A stretch of 64,000 nucleotides of DNA, from contig NZ_CP014303.1 of NCBI RefSeq assembly GCF_001562275.1, positions 25,597 to 89,596 of the forward strand, read 5' to 3'. This stretch comes from Hymenobacter sp. PAMC 26628 (GTDB taxonomy: Bacteria; Bacteroidota; Bacteroidia; Cytophagales; Hymenobacteraceae). The notes below the pieces were generated by a model. The model worked only from the letters and a program-made list of their open reading frames with translations. It did not search any database and had not been told where the DNA came from. How positions within the stretch are numbered: position 1 is the first letter of the stretch; each line of letters opens with the position of its first letter. Positions 7,735-16,620 of the stretch are shown here, piece by piece. Made by a program: the position numbers and the translations under genes.

Positions 7735-10431
7735 CTAGGAAAAGAGGGGTAGGGGGATGCGCAGACGCACGTGGGTGCCGAATTCGGGGGTGGAGTCGAC
7801 GGCGACGGTGCCGCCCAGCAGGGCCACGGCGTCGCGCACGGTGCGCAGGCCCAGGCCTTCCGCCACGGCCCGCGGGTCGAAGCCCCGGCCGTTGTCTTCG
7901 GCCCGCAGGCTGACCCAGTCGGGCAGGGTTTCCAGCTCTAACAGGGCCTGGGTGGCCCCGGCGTGCCGCACGATGTTGTGGGCCAGCTCCTGGGCCAGGC
8001 GAAACAGGGTAACCTGCACGGGCGGCGGCAGCGCGTGCGCGTCGCCCCAGACCTGGCACTCGATGCGCAGCGGCGGCGTCGACAAATCGCGGCACACGTC
8101 GCGTACAGCCACGGCCAGGCCAAATTTGGCGAGCGAGGTCGGCACCAGCTCGTGGGCCAGGGTGCGGGTCTGCTGCATGGCTTCGGCCAGCAGGCGGTTA
8201 GTGTGGTGATGCAGGGCCGAGAGGTCGGGCAGCGTGTGCAGGGCGGGCGTGTCGAGCTGGTCGAGGTGCAGCTTGGTGGCGTAGAGCACCTGGCCCAGGC
8301 CGTTGTGCAGCACTTCGCCCAGGCGCTGGCGCTCGTCTTCCTGGGCTTGCAGGATGGCCAGCAGCAGCTCCTTGTGGCGGTCGAGCTTCAGGGCCAGGTT
8401 TTCGGCTTCCAGGCGCTGCACGTCGCTGATGTCGAGGCACACGCCCAGCACCCGCACCGGGGGCCCCGGCGCGTGCGGCAGCGCCACTCCCTTGCAGCGC
8501 ACAGTCTTCACCACCTCGCCCACCCGCAGGCGCAGGGTCGCGTCGAAGGCGCGCGTGCCGGCGGCCAGGGTGCGCAGCAGGCGCGCGGCGGCGGGCCGGT
8601 CGTCGTCGAGCACGGCGTCGAGGAAAAGCTGGGGCCCCACGGCGCTGCCCACCGGCCGCCCCAGCAGGTGGTACAGGCCGTCGGACCAGATGAGTTCGCG
8701 GGTGGCCCGGTCGTAGTCCCAGCTGCCCATCTGGGCCACGGCTTCCGACTGCTGGAGCAGGGCCAGGCCCTGGGCCTTCGCCTGCTCCAGCAGCTTGCGG
8801 GCCGTGATGACCTCGGACGTCAGCACCAGCAAGCCGTCTTGCCGCACGGCAAGGTGGCGAAACCAGTGCTGCATGCCTTCGCCCTCGTACCACCCCTCGA
8901 AATCGGCCGGCTCCCCGGTGGTGGCGACTTGCAGCAGCCGGGCCAGGACGCCGGCGGGTACCGTTTGCGGAAACATGGCCGTGAAGCGTTGCCCCGCCAG
9001 GTCGTCGCGGCCCACCACTTGCTGGTTGAACGCGTTGAAAAGCAAGATTTCAAAATCCTCGGCCCGGTCCGCCGCGTCGAGCAGGATGCGCATGACGACA
9101 ATGGCGGTGGGCGAGGCGTCGAACACGGTTTGCAGCAGGTGGCGGCTTTCGTGCAGCTCCTGGGTGCGCGCGGCCACCTGTTGTTCCAGGCCTGCCGTCA
9201 GTTTCAGGAGCTGCGCCTCGGCCTGCTTGCGGGCGGTGATGTCGTTGAAGAGCACGGCCACGTGCCGGTCGGGGGGCGGGCCGATGGGAAAAGCATTTAT
9301 GTCGAACCAGCGACTCATCGACTCCACGTTCGCCTCGAAGCGCGTCGGCTCGCCGGTACGGGCCACCCGGCCGTACACGTCTGCCCAGAGGGGTTCAATG
9401 GCGGGCACCAGCTCGCGAATGGTTTTGCCCAAGGCTCTGTACAAGCCGGTTTGCTTTTCAAACGCTGGGTTGACGTCCAGGAAGCGGTAATCGGTGGGCT
9501 GCTGCGCCGCGTCGTAGAGGACCTCCACCACGCAGAAGCCTTCGTCCATCGAGCGGTAGAGCGCGGTGTAGTTGTCGGTGGCCTGCTGGGCCAGCGCGTC
9601 CTTCAGGCGCAGCAGCTCCTGGGCCGCCTGCTCGCGCGCGGTCACGTCCTGGAGCAGGCCCAGCAGCCGCACGGGCCGGCCCGCCGCGTCGCACTCCACC
9701 CGGCCGTGGGCTTCCAGCGTGCGCAGCTGCCCATCGGGGTAATAGATGCGGCGCTGGTAGTAATAAGGCTGGTGGTCGGCCACGGCCTGCGCCACCGCTT
9801 GCTCCACCGCCGCCAAATCGTCGGGGTGGGAGCGGGCGTTGATGCTCGCCAGGTCGGGCGCGAACTCGCCGGGCTCCTCCCCAAACAGCCGAAACAAGCC
9901 ATCCGAAAAATGAAACTGCCCGGTGGCCAGCGCCATTTCGTAGCTGCCGGTGTGGGCCACTGCTTCGGTACGCCGCAGCAGCGCGTCGGTGGCGGCCTGT
10001 CGGGCCTGGCGCTGGATTTCCACCTGCTGCTGCGCCGTGATGTCCTGCCAGTACACCACCCAGGTATCGGCCTCGCGGGCGCTGGTCATGGCAATCCACT
10101 GCTGCTGCCGGGGCAGAAAAAACGTGCCCGGCGGCGGCGGCAGCTCGCTCGGCACCAGTTGCAGCGCCTGCTGCAAGTCGGGGGGTAGGGTGCCAGCGGT
10201 GGCGGGTCCCAACCGCTGCCCTTGCAGCGCCTCGGGCGAGGCCCCCCACCAGTGGGCGGCCTGCTGGTTCACGCGCAACACCGTGCCGTGCGCGTCGAGC
10301 ACCACCACGCCCCAGGGCAGGGCCTGGAGCAAGGATTCCGCGTCGGTGCCCGCCTTGGCGGCATCGCCGGCAAGGGTAGGCGGAATGGGCAGGTCTACGG
10401 GCGCAGCGTTGGGGGGAAGGTTTTCGCGCAT
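7735..10431 (-). CDS. Multi-PAS sensor histidine kinase (HisKA_3/NarX type)
   Basis: 898 aa with no membrane segments, so a soluble sensor. Five PAS-like segments can be placed at roughly 30-135, 160-285, 290-415, 430-545 and 555-670 (for example AGRPVRLLGLLQDVT, FNDITARKQAE, RVLGVCLDISDV). The kinase core is of the NarX family: phospho-acceptor His in ERQRLGEVLHNGLGQVLYAT (about 700-720), N box ELAHNIVRHAGA, G boxes DNGRGFD and EGLGLRTVRDAV at the C-terminus. HNGLGQ replaces the more usual HDxxGQ. The response regulator gene follows directly. Ligands of the PAS domains cannot be read. Confidence 0.92.
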   Translation of the reverse strand: MRENLPPNAAPVDLPIPPTLAGDAAKAGTDAESLLQALPWGVVVLDAHGTVLRVNQQAAHWWGASPEALQGQRLGPATAGTLPPDLQQALQLVPSELPPPPGTFFLPRQQQWIAMTSAREADTWVVYWQDITAQQQVEIQRQARQAATDALLRRTEAVAHTGSYEMALATGQFHFSDGLFRLFGEEPGEFAPDLASINARSHPDDLAAVEQAVAQAVADHQPYYYQRRIYYPDGQLRTLEAHGRVECDAAGRPVRLLGLLQDVTAREQAAQELLRLKDALAQQATDNYTALYRSMDEGFCVVEVLYDAAQQPTDYRFLDVNPAFEKQTGLYRALGKTIRELVPAIEPLWADVYGRVARTGEPTRFEANVESMSRWFDINAFPIGPPPDRHVAVLFNDITARKQAEAQLLKLTAGLEQQVAARTQELHESRHLLQTVFDASPTAIVVMRILLDAADRAEDFEILLFNAFNQQVVGRDDLAGQRFTAMFPQTVPAGVLARLLQVATTGEPADFEGWYEGEGMQHWFRHLAVRQDGLLVLTSEVITARKLLEQAKAQGLALLQQSEAVAQMGSWDYDRATRELIWSDGLYHLLGRPVGSAVGPQLFLDAVLDDDRPAAARLLRTLAAGTRAFDATLRLRVGEVVKTVRCKGVALPHAPGPPVRVLGVCLDISDVQRLEAENLALKLDRHKELLLAILQAQEDERQRLGEVLHNGLGQVLYATKLHLDQLDTPALHTLPDLSALHHHTNRLLAEAMQQTRTLAHELVPTSLAKFGLAVAVRDVCRDLSTPPLRIECQVWGDAHALPPPVQVTLFRLAQELAHNIVRHAGATQALLELETLPDWVSLRAEDNGRGFDPRAVAEGLGLRTVRDAVALLGGTVAVDSTPEFGTHVRLRIPLPLFS

Positions 10432-10552
10432 GTGCGAAGGTCGGCACTAAGGCGCAGCTATTTGCTTATCCCAAAAAGGTTTGTGTTAAATCCCTATCGC
10501 AGGTAAAACAGCCCCGCGATGGGGCAGGCGGGTCATGCGCCATTAGTCAGGC

Positions 10553-10747
10553 TCAGGTAGTAGCCTGGAGGGCCTCATGCACATCCAGCCAGCTCAGCTC
10601 GCCGGCCACGTAGCGGGCGTACAGCTGCCGGGCCACGGCCGTGGCCTTGGTTTTCAGGCGGGGCACAGCGGCCTGCATCTGCACCAATACCCGCGCCCGC
10701 TGCTCCGGGGTTTGGGCGCTGGGGCCAAAGCGCGTATCGTAGGCCAT
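10553..10747 (-). CDS. Orphan VbhA-like antitoxin domain protein
   Basis: 64 aa. The segment TPEQRARVLVQMQ, then ARQLYARYVAGELSWLDVHE, matches the helix pattern of the antitoxin at 28408 (TPQQRREGVKWAV, then LYQRYIAGEIDLAFIRAEL) and, by eye, the C-terminal helices of the VbhA antitoxin that inhibits Fic AMP-transferases. There is no Fic gene beside it. The inhibitory glutamate of the (S/T)xxxE(G/N) motif is not seen. Start chosen at the second Met, because MAYDTRF is preceded by an unlikely MRSFWFFT. It may be a solitary antitoxin, or the domain may be used in another role. Confidence 0.55.
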   Translation of the reverse strand: MAYDTRFGPSAQTPEQRARVLVQMQAAVPRLKTKATAVARQLYARYVAGELSWLDVHEALQATT

Positions 10748-11204
10748 CGTAAAAAACCAAAAGGAGCGCACCGGTGCACTGGCTCAAAGGTCCGGCCGCG
10801 AAAACCGCAACGCGCTACGGCCAATACGAGAACGACGCTTCGGATTATACGTGGTTTTGCCCTAAAAAATCACGGATTTTCCATGCCGGGCCTTGCAAGG
10901 CGGCCAGCGCGAATCCGCGCGGCCGGGGCAGCAGGTCTTCCCGACGGGTGCTGCGGCCGATACGGTCCGGGCTGCGAATAAATACGCGTTGAAAAACAGG
11001 TATTTACCCCGCCAAAAACCGTAATCCAGCGGAGGCGCCCAGGGTGGCGGTCCCGTTCCTTTGTGGAGGCTGAAAGGCGGGCTGGGCCACCTGAGCCGGC
11101 GGCCACTCCCAGCATTACAGGCTCCGCCGGGTTTTTCGGCCGCCGGGCGCTTTAGCGGTACCCGGCTACGTGGCCTTGGTGCGCTACTCCCTACCCCCGT
11201 TGCT
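10748..11204. other. Intergenic stretch, nothing recognised
   Basis: 457 bp between the VbhA-like gene and the STAS gene, which are divergent. It should hold both promoters. AT-rich patches occur near 10850-10875 and 10975-11000, but no promoter box, hairpin with T tract or RNA gene is convincing. Confidence 0.4.
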
Positions 11205-11504
11205 ATGCGTTCCCCTCCTCGCCCGCCGCTGTCTGAGCCGACAGCTACCGTGCTCCTCTCCGTGAACCTAGCCGCCGTGGATGCCGCGCTGCTGGCCCGC
11301 ATCCTGCTCCAGCCCCAGCCGCAACTGCTCATCGACTGTGGAGCGCAGCCCTGCCGGCGAGGACTGGGCGTGTGCTACTTCCTCTCGCAACTGCTGTTGC
11401 TGCGCCAACGCGGGGCCAGTGTCTGGCTCTGTAACGTCGACCCGCTGCTGCGTCGCCACCTCCGGCAACTGGGCCTCGAAGCCCTCTTCTTCCTAGCCGA
11501 GTAG
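11205..11504 (+). CDS. STAS-domain protein (anti-anti-sigma factor-like)
   Basis: 99 aa. The pattern VLLSVNLAAVDAALLARILL, then PQLLIDCGAQPC, then GVCYFLSQLLLLRQRGASVW and HLRQLGLEALFFL, fits the beta-alpha STAS fold of SpoIIAA-type anti-sigma antagonists. The usual DxS phosphorylation motif reads DCGAQPC here, so the phosphorylatable Ser may be missing. No partner kinase or sigma factor is adjacent. It precedes a PAS-only protein on the same strand by 124 bp. Family assignment by pattern only. Confidence 0.6.
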   Translation: MRSPPRPPLSEPTATVLLSVNLAAVDAALLARILLQPQPQLLIDCGAQPCRRGLGVCYFLSQLLLLRQRGASVWLCNVDPLLRRHLRQLGLEALFFLAE

Positions 11505-11628
11505 CGCATGCGCACACTGGCCATCCTGACCAAACGCCGCCGCCGACTACCGGGCGGCCAGGTCAGGGGCCGGTAGCTGGCTACGGCTCCAGTTTGGTTT
11601 GTCTGCTAACCTGTTCTGCGCTCCCCCG

Positions 11629-12597
11629 ATGAAGTCAACTTATCCAGCTTTTTCTTTTTCTACGGCCCAGCCCCGTGCCCTCCCCCTTGCTACCGGGCTA
11701 GCCAGCCCGTGCCGGCCCGGTGCGCTGGTGTCGGAAACTACGGATGCGGCTGTTTACCAGCACTTACGGGAGTTGCTGGCGCAAATGCCGGTGGCCATGT
11801 ACCTGCTGCGGGGGCCGGCGCAGGTCATCGGCCTAGTAAACCGGCCGGCCGCCGCCGGCTGGGGCCGCGCGGTAGACCAGGTGCGGGGGCAGCCTTTTTT
11901 CGAGGCCCTGCCCGCCCTGCGCGGCCAGGGCTACGAGGCCGCCTACGCCACCGTGTGGCAAACCCAGCAGGCCGTGACGTGGCGGGAGGCCCGCATCACC
12001 CGAGTGCGGGAGGCCGGCGGGCCGGCGGTGCCGGGCTATTTCGATGTCACGTTTCAGCCGTTTTACGAGGGGCCGGGCGGCCTGGCGGGCATTCTGGTGA
12101 CGAGCCACGACGTGAGCGAGCAGGTGCTCGCCCGCCAGCACCTGCACCACGCCACCGCCGAACTGGCGGCCACCAATGCCGGCCTGGCCGACTACGTGCG
12201 GGAGCTGACTCAGGCCGCCCACGCCGCCCAGGCCCACGCCGAAGGCCGGGCGGCCCTCCTGGCCCAATTGCTGGAGCAGGCACCGCTGGCCATCGGCCTG
12301 CTGGTGGGGGCCGACTACGTAGTGGAGGCGTGCAGCCCCGGCCTGCTGGCGCACTGGGGGTACCCCCGGGCGCAGGTGCTGCACCAGCCGCTGGCCGAGG
12401 TGCTGCCCGCTTTGTCAGACCAGTTGCATGCGGTGCTCAAAGAGGTGGCCCGCACGGGCGTGCCCGCCGTGGCCCAGCAGCCAGGGCCGGGCGGAGCCGG
12501 GGCAGTACCCATGTCCTTCACGTACTCCCCCTTGCGTGGCGCGCAAGGCGGTATCATTGCCATTGCCGCCGTGCAGCTAAGCGGGTCGAACACCTGA
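11629..12597 (+). CDS. PAS-domain protein without a kinase domain
   Basis: 322 aa. The first PAS domain (about 45-175) includes QMPVAMYLLRGPAQVIGLVN and ends in AGILVTSHDVSEQVLARQ. A coiled linker follows (about 175-215, many Ala/Leu/His), then a second PAS (about 215-318) from LLEQAPLAIGLLVGADYVVE to IIAIAAVQLSG. No histidine kinase, GGDEF or output domain follows; the gene ends in TGA at 12597. It may supply sensing to a separate kinase, for example the one at 13304, or be a truncated kinase. The ATG at 11629 is preferred over an upstream TTG. Confidence 0.75.
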   Translation: MKSTYPAFSFSTAQPRALPLATGLASPCRPGALVSETTDAAVYQHLRELLAQMPVAMYLLRGPAQVIGLVNRPAAAGWGRAVDQVRGQPFFEALPALRGQGYEAAYATVWQTQQAVTWREARITRVREAGGPAVPGYFDVTFQPFYEGPGGLAGILVTSHDVSEQVLARQHLHHATAELAATNAGLADYVRELTQAAHAAQAHAEGRAALLAQLLEQAPLAIGLLVGADYVVEACSPGLLAHWGYPRAQVLHQPLAEVLPALSDQLHAVLKEVARTGVPAVAQQPGPGGAGAVPMSFTYSPLRGAQGGIIAIAAVQLSGSNT

Positions 12598-12606
12598 CCG
12601 GGACCC

Positions 12607-12900
12607 ATGGACGAGCCCTCGCTTCTCACCGTGGCCGAGCAGGTAGTGGCCGCCGAGCTGGCTTACTACCACCAGCAGGCAGCGTGCACCCCGACCGCCG
12701 CCGACCAGGCCACGTGGCAGCACCGGCAAGCGGCGGATGAGCTGCTGCCGCCGCCACTGCCGTTGCCCGCGCCGGTCACGTTTGGGCGGCACGTGCTGGA
12801 GCGGCACGGGTATTCGCTGCACCGCTTCATGGCCACGCACCTGAGCCCCGGGGCCTGGCGCTACTGGCTGGGCCAGCGGGGGTTGCTCATTCCTTTTTGA
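12607..12900 (+). CDS. Hypothetical protein, paralogue of the 26537 gene
   Basis: 97 aa. It shares with the protein at 26537-26881 the blocks ELAYYHQQ, TAADQATWQ and, most strikingly, the C-terminal VLERHGYSLHRFMATHLSP followed by WRYWLGQRGLLIPF. The family is unknown to me; the invariant His, Arg, Trp and Tyr at the C-terminus suggest a real structural motif. It begins 9 bp after the PAS protein stop and is probably in one operon with it. Confidence 0.65.
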   Translation: MDEPSLLTVAEQVVAAELAYYHQQAACTPTAADQATWQHRQAADELLPPPLPLPAPVTFGRHVLERHGYSLHRFMATHLSPGAWRYWLGQRGLLIPF

Positions 12901-13303
12901 GGGGAGAAGAGCGCTGCCCTATTGCTGACCCTGGTTGAAAATCCGGTTCAAACGCCGCCTTTGGAGTTGAACCCGTTTGTTGGGCAGCTTCGCTATTCCA
13001 GGACCGTGCGCAACTGCCCGCGCTAAGCGGCCGTGCACATGGAGCAAGCGACTGGTTGCTTGCTAAAAAGCCGGCCGTCCGCGCTTCTCGCGGTACTTTC
13101 CCGCTTGGGTCGCGGCGCTATACCCATGGCCTTGTTAAAAGCTTATTCCTAAAGTCGACTTTGCTACTAATGACGGGCTAGGGGAGCAAGAACTGTAAGA
13201 GAGCCCTGATTAGCGGGCCGTTGGGGAAGGACGACGCCAGGAATTTAGTAAGCCCCTCGGCCATGAAGCACTTATCTTGCTAGCTCATCCGTGGCCTGCT
13301 GTT
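12901..13303. other. Intergenic stretch, nothing recognised
   Basis: 403 bp upstream of the second kinase. It must contain that gene's promoter unless read through from upstream. I see no clear RNA, repeat or terminator. Confidence 0.35.
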
Positions 13304-14494
13304 ATGTCGCCCAACCCGTCGTCCTCCCCAACGCTCGATTCGCTCCAAGCCGAAAACGACGCCCTACGCGCGCAAATTCAGCAGTTGCATGCCAACCGGA
13401 CGGCCGTAGCCGCGCAAAAGGAAAAAGACGACACCTACGAGCAGAGCCAGGTGCGCTTCCGCACCGTGTTCGAGAATTCGCCGCTGGGCCAGAAAATCAT
13501 CAGCCCCGACCTGCTCATCCGCCAAGCCAACCCGGCGCTGGTGGCCATGCTCGGCCTTACCCGCCCCGACGAGGTCGTGGGCCGGCGCATCATTGACTTT
13601 GCTCACCCGCACTTTCGCAACGACTGGGACCACTTGCAGGAGCGCCTCTGGCACCACCACATTCCCACCTTTACCTTCGACACCTGCCTGGTCCGCGCCG
13701 ACGGGTCCTCGTTCTGGTGCCAGGTCCACTCCATCCTGTTCCCGGACGAAGGCCAGGAGCTGGGCTACACCACCCTCATCGACATCACGGCGCACAAGGA
13801 GCTGGAAGCCGCCCTCAAACGCCTCTACGACACGCAGGAAACCGTCCTGCACCTGGTGGCCCACGACGTGAAAACCCCCATTGCGCACATCCAAATGCTG
13901 ACGGAACTGCTGCGCCGCGACGGGGCCGGCCAAGAATCGGACGCGCCCAAGTTTCTGGGGCTCATTGAGCACGCCTGCGACGAGGCCAGCGCCCTGCTTC
14001 AGGACGTGCTCTACATCGGCGAAATGGACGCCACCCGGCTGAAAAAAGAGCCCACCGACCTCAACGCTTTCCTGGACACGCAGCTCACCCTGCACCGGGT
14101 CGCCGCGCAGCAAAAAGGCGTGGCCCTGACCTTGGAGCTGCCGCCGCACGTCGTCACCGCGCCCCTGAACCCCAACAAGTTCAACCGGGTGGTGGTCAAC
14201 CTGCTCACCAATGCCCTGAAGTTCACCCCGGCCGGGGGCCGGGTCGTCGTGCGCCTCGAAGAGCCCGCCGGCCGGCCGCGCCTCTCGGTGCAGGACACCG
14301 GCGTCGGCATTGCCCCGGCCTTGCAGGCCCGTATTTTCGATAAGTTCAGCACCGCCGCCCGGGCGGGCCTCTACGGGGAAGGAACGACGGGGCTGGGCCT
14401 GTTCATCACCCAACAGATTGTGCGCCTGCACGGCGGCAAAATCCGGGTTGAAAGCCGTGAAAATGCGGGTACTACCTTTTTTATCGACTTATAA
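13304..14494 (+). CDS. PAS-domain sensor histidine kinase (HisKA type)
   Basis: 396 aa, soluble. A short N-terminal coiled coil (about 8-45) is followed by one PAS domain (about 45-180, TVFENSPLGQKIISPDLLIR through GYTTLIDITAHKELE). HisKA domain at about 190-255 with the phospho-acceptor His in VAHDVKTPIAHI. HATPase at about 290-396 with N box VVVNLLTNALKF, G1 DTGVGI, F box IFDKFS and G2 GTTGLGLFITQQI. No response regulator is adjacent, so it is an orphan kinase. ATG 13304 is preferred over an upstream alternative start. Confidence 0.92.
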   Translation: MSPNPSSSPTLDSLQAENDALRAQIQQLHANRTAVAAQKEKDDTYEQSQVRFRTVFENSPLGQKIISPDLLIRQANPALVAMLGLTRPDEVVGRRIIDFAHPHFRNDWDHLQERLWHHHIPTFTFDTCLVRADGSSFWCQVHSILFPDEGQELGYTTLIDITAHKELEAALKRLYDTQETVLHLVAHDVKTPIAHIQMLTELLRRDGAGQESDAPKFLGLIEHACDEASALLQDVLYIGEMDATRLKKEPTDLNAFLDTQLTLHRVAAQQKGVALTLELPPHVVTAPLNPNKFNRVVVNLLTNALKFTPAGGRVVVRLEEPAGRPRLSVQDTGVGIAPALQARIFDKFSTAARAGLYGEGTTGLGLFITQQIVRLHGGKIRVESRENAGTTFFIDL

Positions 14495-14702
14495 ACGGAA
14501 TAGATACCGCTAGTTGGTGTTTGTCAATTGGGTGTTGTTCAACAAAGAGGGGGAAACCTCCGACTCACGCCTCCGACCAATTGAATCACTGAACAAACTG
14601 CCCTGTTGACCGCTATATGCAGGATTTTGACGTGGAAGTGCTGCGCTCGGAATCAACTCGTTTAACCTTTGAACCAAACTTTTAACCAAGGCCGAAAGTC
14701 CG

Positions 14703-15827
14703 CTACTCGTTATCAGCCTCTCCGAATAGGCCCAGCTGCAATTCTTGCCGCACCTCCAGGGCTTCGGCTTTCTGCTGGTCTAGAACCTGCTTTGCGGCCC
14801 GCGTGAGGGCCGTATTGCAGTATTTTTCCTTGCTGTTGATGCGGTCGGTCGGGTGAGTCGCCTTCAAATCCCATTCGTGCAGGATTTTCAGCACGCCCTC
14901 GCGGCCCAGGGTAGGGGCACAGCGGGCAATGTTTTTATCCGTCACCTTCCAGGACCGTAGGCGTTCGATGATGCTTTTGGTGGTGGGATTGTTGAGCCAG
15001 GAATCCGGGATGCTATTCTGCTGCTTATGTACCAGCTCGAAGCGCAGGCGCACGATTTTTGGCCGGCCGCGTAGCGTCCGGCCGGTTTCGGAAATGGCTT
15101 TCATCGTAAAAGCCACGTCAGTATCGGCCAGCTCTTCGAGTGGCTCGGTGGTCGTGCGCAGAATTAAATCTTTCGCCAGCGGGTACTTCACAATCACTTG
15201 CCCGTCCTTGTCTTTCTTAGGTTGCCGGCGCTTGTCAAGCACCGGGCCGCAGTCCATGAGCAAGCGGTAGTCTTCAATATCCACTTCCCAAAACCCCGTG
15301 TCTTTAAAGGCCGACAGTATCTCAAAGAAACGCATCGAGTACCAGCTTTTGAGGCGCATATATTGCGCCAACTCGTAGGAGGTATAATGCGCGACGTTGA
15401 TGAAGTAATCAGCCAGTGCCGGGTTTAGGGGTATCGTAATTACCGAATCCTTGTACCCCGCCGTTTCCTCCTTGGTCGTGTCCAGCAGGTGCCGGCCCCG
15501 CCATTCCTTCTTGTCGGGACTCTCGAAGTACCAAACCGTCGTGAGCAGTTCCACGATGGCCCCCTGCACCTCGTTGTAAACTGCCCGCCGCGTGATGCCG
15601 GTATGCTCTACCACGTCTTCTATCCGCATTTGGTAGAAGGGCCGCAGGGCGTAATCATCATCCCTAATCTGGTCGAGCACCCGCGCCATAATCCGCTTGG
15701 CCGCGACGCTCATTTTACTCTGCCGCGAGAACGTAACGTTCCAGTGCTGCTTGACCAGATGCTTATGCACCGGCTCATAAACTAGGCCCAGGGGGAGGGT
15801 AGCGAGGGAGCTGTTTTTGTTGCTCAT
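14703..15827 (-). CDS. repB: Plasmid replication initiator, Rep_3 (RepB/RepA) family
   Basis: 374 aa. Rep_3 initiators bind iterons at the plasmid origin through two winged-helix domains, open the AT-rich DNA and recruit host helicase. Winged helix 1 is around 30-150 (VAAKRIMARVLDQI, ITRRAVYNEVQGAIVELLTT) and winged helix 2 around 160-280, including SYELAQYMRLKSWYSMRFFE and the PKIVRLRFEL strand. The C-terminal 90 residues are basic and helical. Four iterons and an AT-rich tract lie directly upstream (15936-16056), in the position expected for oriV and for autoregulation. This gene is the main evidence that the window is an autonomous replicon. No parAB is present in the window. Confidence 0.93.
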   Translation of the reverse strand: MSNKNSSLATLPLGLVYEPVHKHLVKQHWNVTFSRQSKMSVAAKRIMARVLDQIRDDDYALRPFYQMRIEDVVEHTGITRRAVYNEVQGAIVELLTTVWYFESPDKKEWRGRHLLDTTKEETAGYKDSVITIPLNPALADYFINVAHYTSYELAQYMRLKSWYSMRFFEILSAFKDTGFWEVDIEDYRLLMDCGPVLDKRRQPKKDKDGQVIVKYPLAKDLILRTTTEPLEELADTDVAFTMKAISETGRTLRGRPKIVRLRFELVHKQQNSIPDSWLNNPTTKSIIERLRSWKVTDKNIARCAPTLGREGVLKILHEWDLKATHPTDRINSKEKYCNTALTRAAKQVLDQQKAEALEVRQELQLGLFGEADNE

Positions 15828-15935
15828 GGCGGATTGAATCTGGGTGGGATAGATAGAAACCAGAGAGGCGGGAGCTTCTGAGATGTAGCGAAGTTAGCAG
15901 TAAAAAAGGACAAGGTAAATTCCTTGCCCTAAATA

Positions 15936-16056
15936 GTGACTGCATTTGCCCTTTTAATCGGGATAAAGTGACTGCATTTGTCCTTTTAATACCTACACCA
16001 AGTGACTGCATTTGTCCTTTTAATACCCCCCGGCATGACTGCATTTGTCCTTTTAA
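15936..16056. repeat. Four Rep-binding iterons
   Basis: Core TGACTGCATTTGTCC followed by TTTTAAT at 15936-15958 (one base differs, GCCC for GTCC), 15968-15990, 16002-16024 and 16036-16056. The spacing of 32-34 bp is about three helical turns, so the initiators would bind on one face. Confidence 0.92.
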
Positions 16057-16156
16057 TACCATTTACTCCTTATAGTAAAACTATTTGGTCGTTTTTAAAA
16101 GGACAATCAGTTTTTTTCTAACTATTTAGTCTGAAAAAAAAGAAAGCATTTAGAAC

Positions 16157-16165
16157 TGTGGATAA
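16157..16165 (-). promoter_or_regulatory. DnaA box
   Basis: TGTGGATAA on the given strand, TTATCCACA on the other, a perfect consensus DnaA box in the AT-rich part of the origin. Confidence 0.75.
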
Positions 16166-16308
16166 CCCCAGAAAAGGGACAAACAAAGCAGTCAAAAAAG
16201 GTATAAAACGCAAAAATTGGGATTGCACTTTTCTACTATTTTGTACTATTATTCTTATATTGGCTCTCGGACTTCCCCTCTGATATTTACTACTCCAATT
16301 CGAGCGCG

Positions 16309-16408
16309 GGTGGTGGCCGAGCTGTCCAGGGCTCCGCTTCGCTGCGGTGCTGCGCGCAGCTCCCGCTTGGTCGCTCCCTTCCCATCCCTACCGCGAACCA
16401 AAGGAAGC
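16309..16408. repeat. Long direct repeat, copy B (pair with 305-401)
   Basis: About 95 bp nearly identical to 305-401 and, like it, upstream of a shared leader. Lies next to the origin. Confidence 0.75.
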
Positions 16409-16480
16409 CGACCAAGGGCCCAAAACACCCAGCTGCTAGCAGAAATTAGTGAATACAACGCCTTGAATTGGCCAGAAGAA

Positions 16481-16620
16481 AGAACAAAAGGGGAAAAAAC
16501 ACCAACCATGCCACAAAAGATGTATAAATTACTTAAATAAAGATGTATTTTATGCAATATTAATGGGCCGTTTTACGTTTAAATAGTATAAGGAAGCAGC
16601 ACAAAAACAACGCTTTAGCT
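16481..16620 (+). promoter_or_regulatory. Shared plasmid leader/promoter, copy 3
   Basis: AGAACAAAAGGGGAAAAAAC, then AAATAAAGATGTATTTTATG, then ACGTTTAAATAGTATAAGG, ending at the ATG of the LPD29 gene. Confidence 0.7.

Larger units (their letters stand above)
15828..16270. other. Putative replication origin (oriV)
   Basis: Upstream of the initiator: four direct iterons (15936-16056), an inverted partial iteron TTAAAAGGACAATCAG near 16096-16111, a long AT-rich tract (16060-16270) with poly-T and poly-A runs, and a perfect DnaA box at 16157-16165. This order (Rep gene, iterons, AT-rich DNA, DnaA box) is typical of theta-replicating iteron plasmids. Confidence 0.85.

Noticed and set aside
7963..10188. 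741-codon plus-strand frame
   Set aside because: Antisense to the multi-PAS kinase, which has clear domains; rich in Gln/Gly/Val/His without pattern.
11709..12740. 343-codon frame overlapping the PAS protein
   Set aside because: Arg/Gly/Ala-rich shadow; the other frame has PAS features.
15936..16056. CRISPR-like repeat array
   Set aside because: Only four repeats with about 10-bp spacers next to a Rep gene; they are iterons. No Cas genes in the window.
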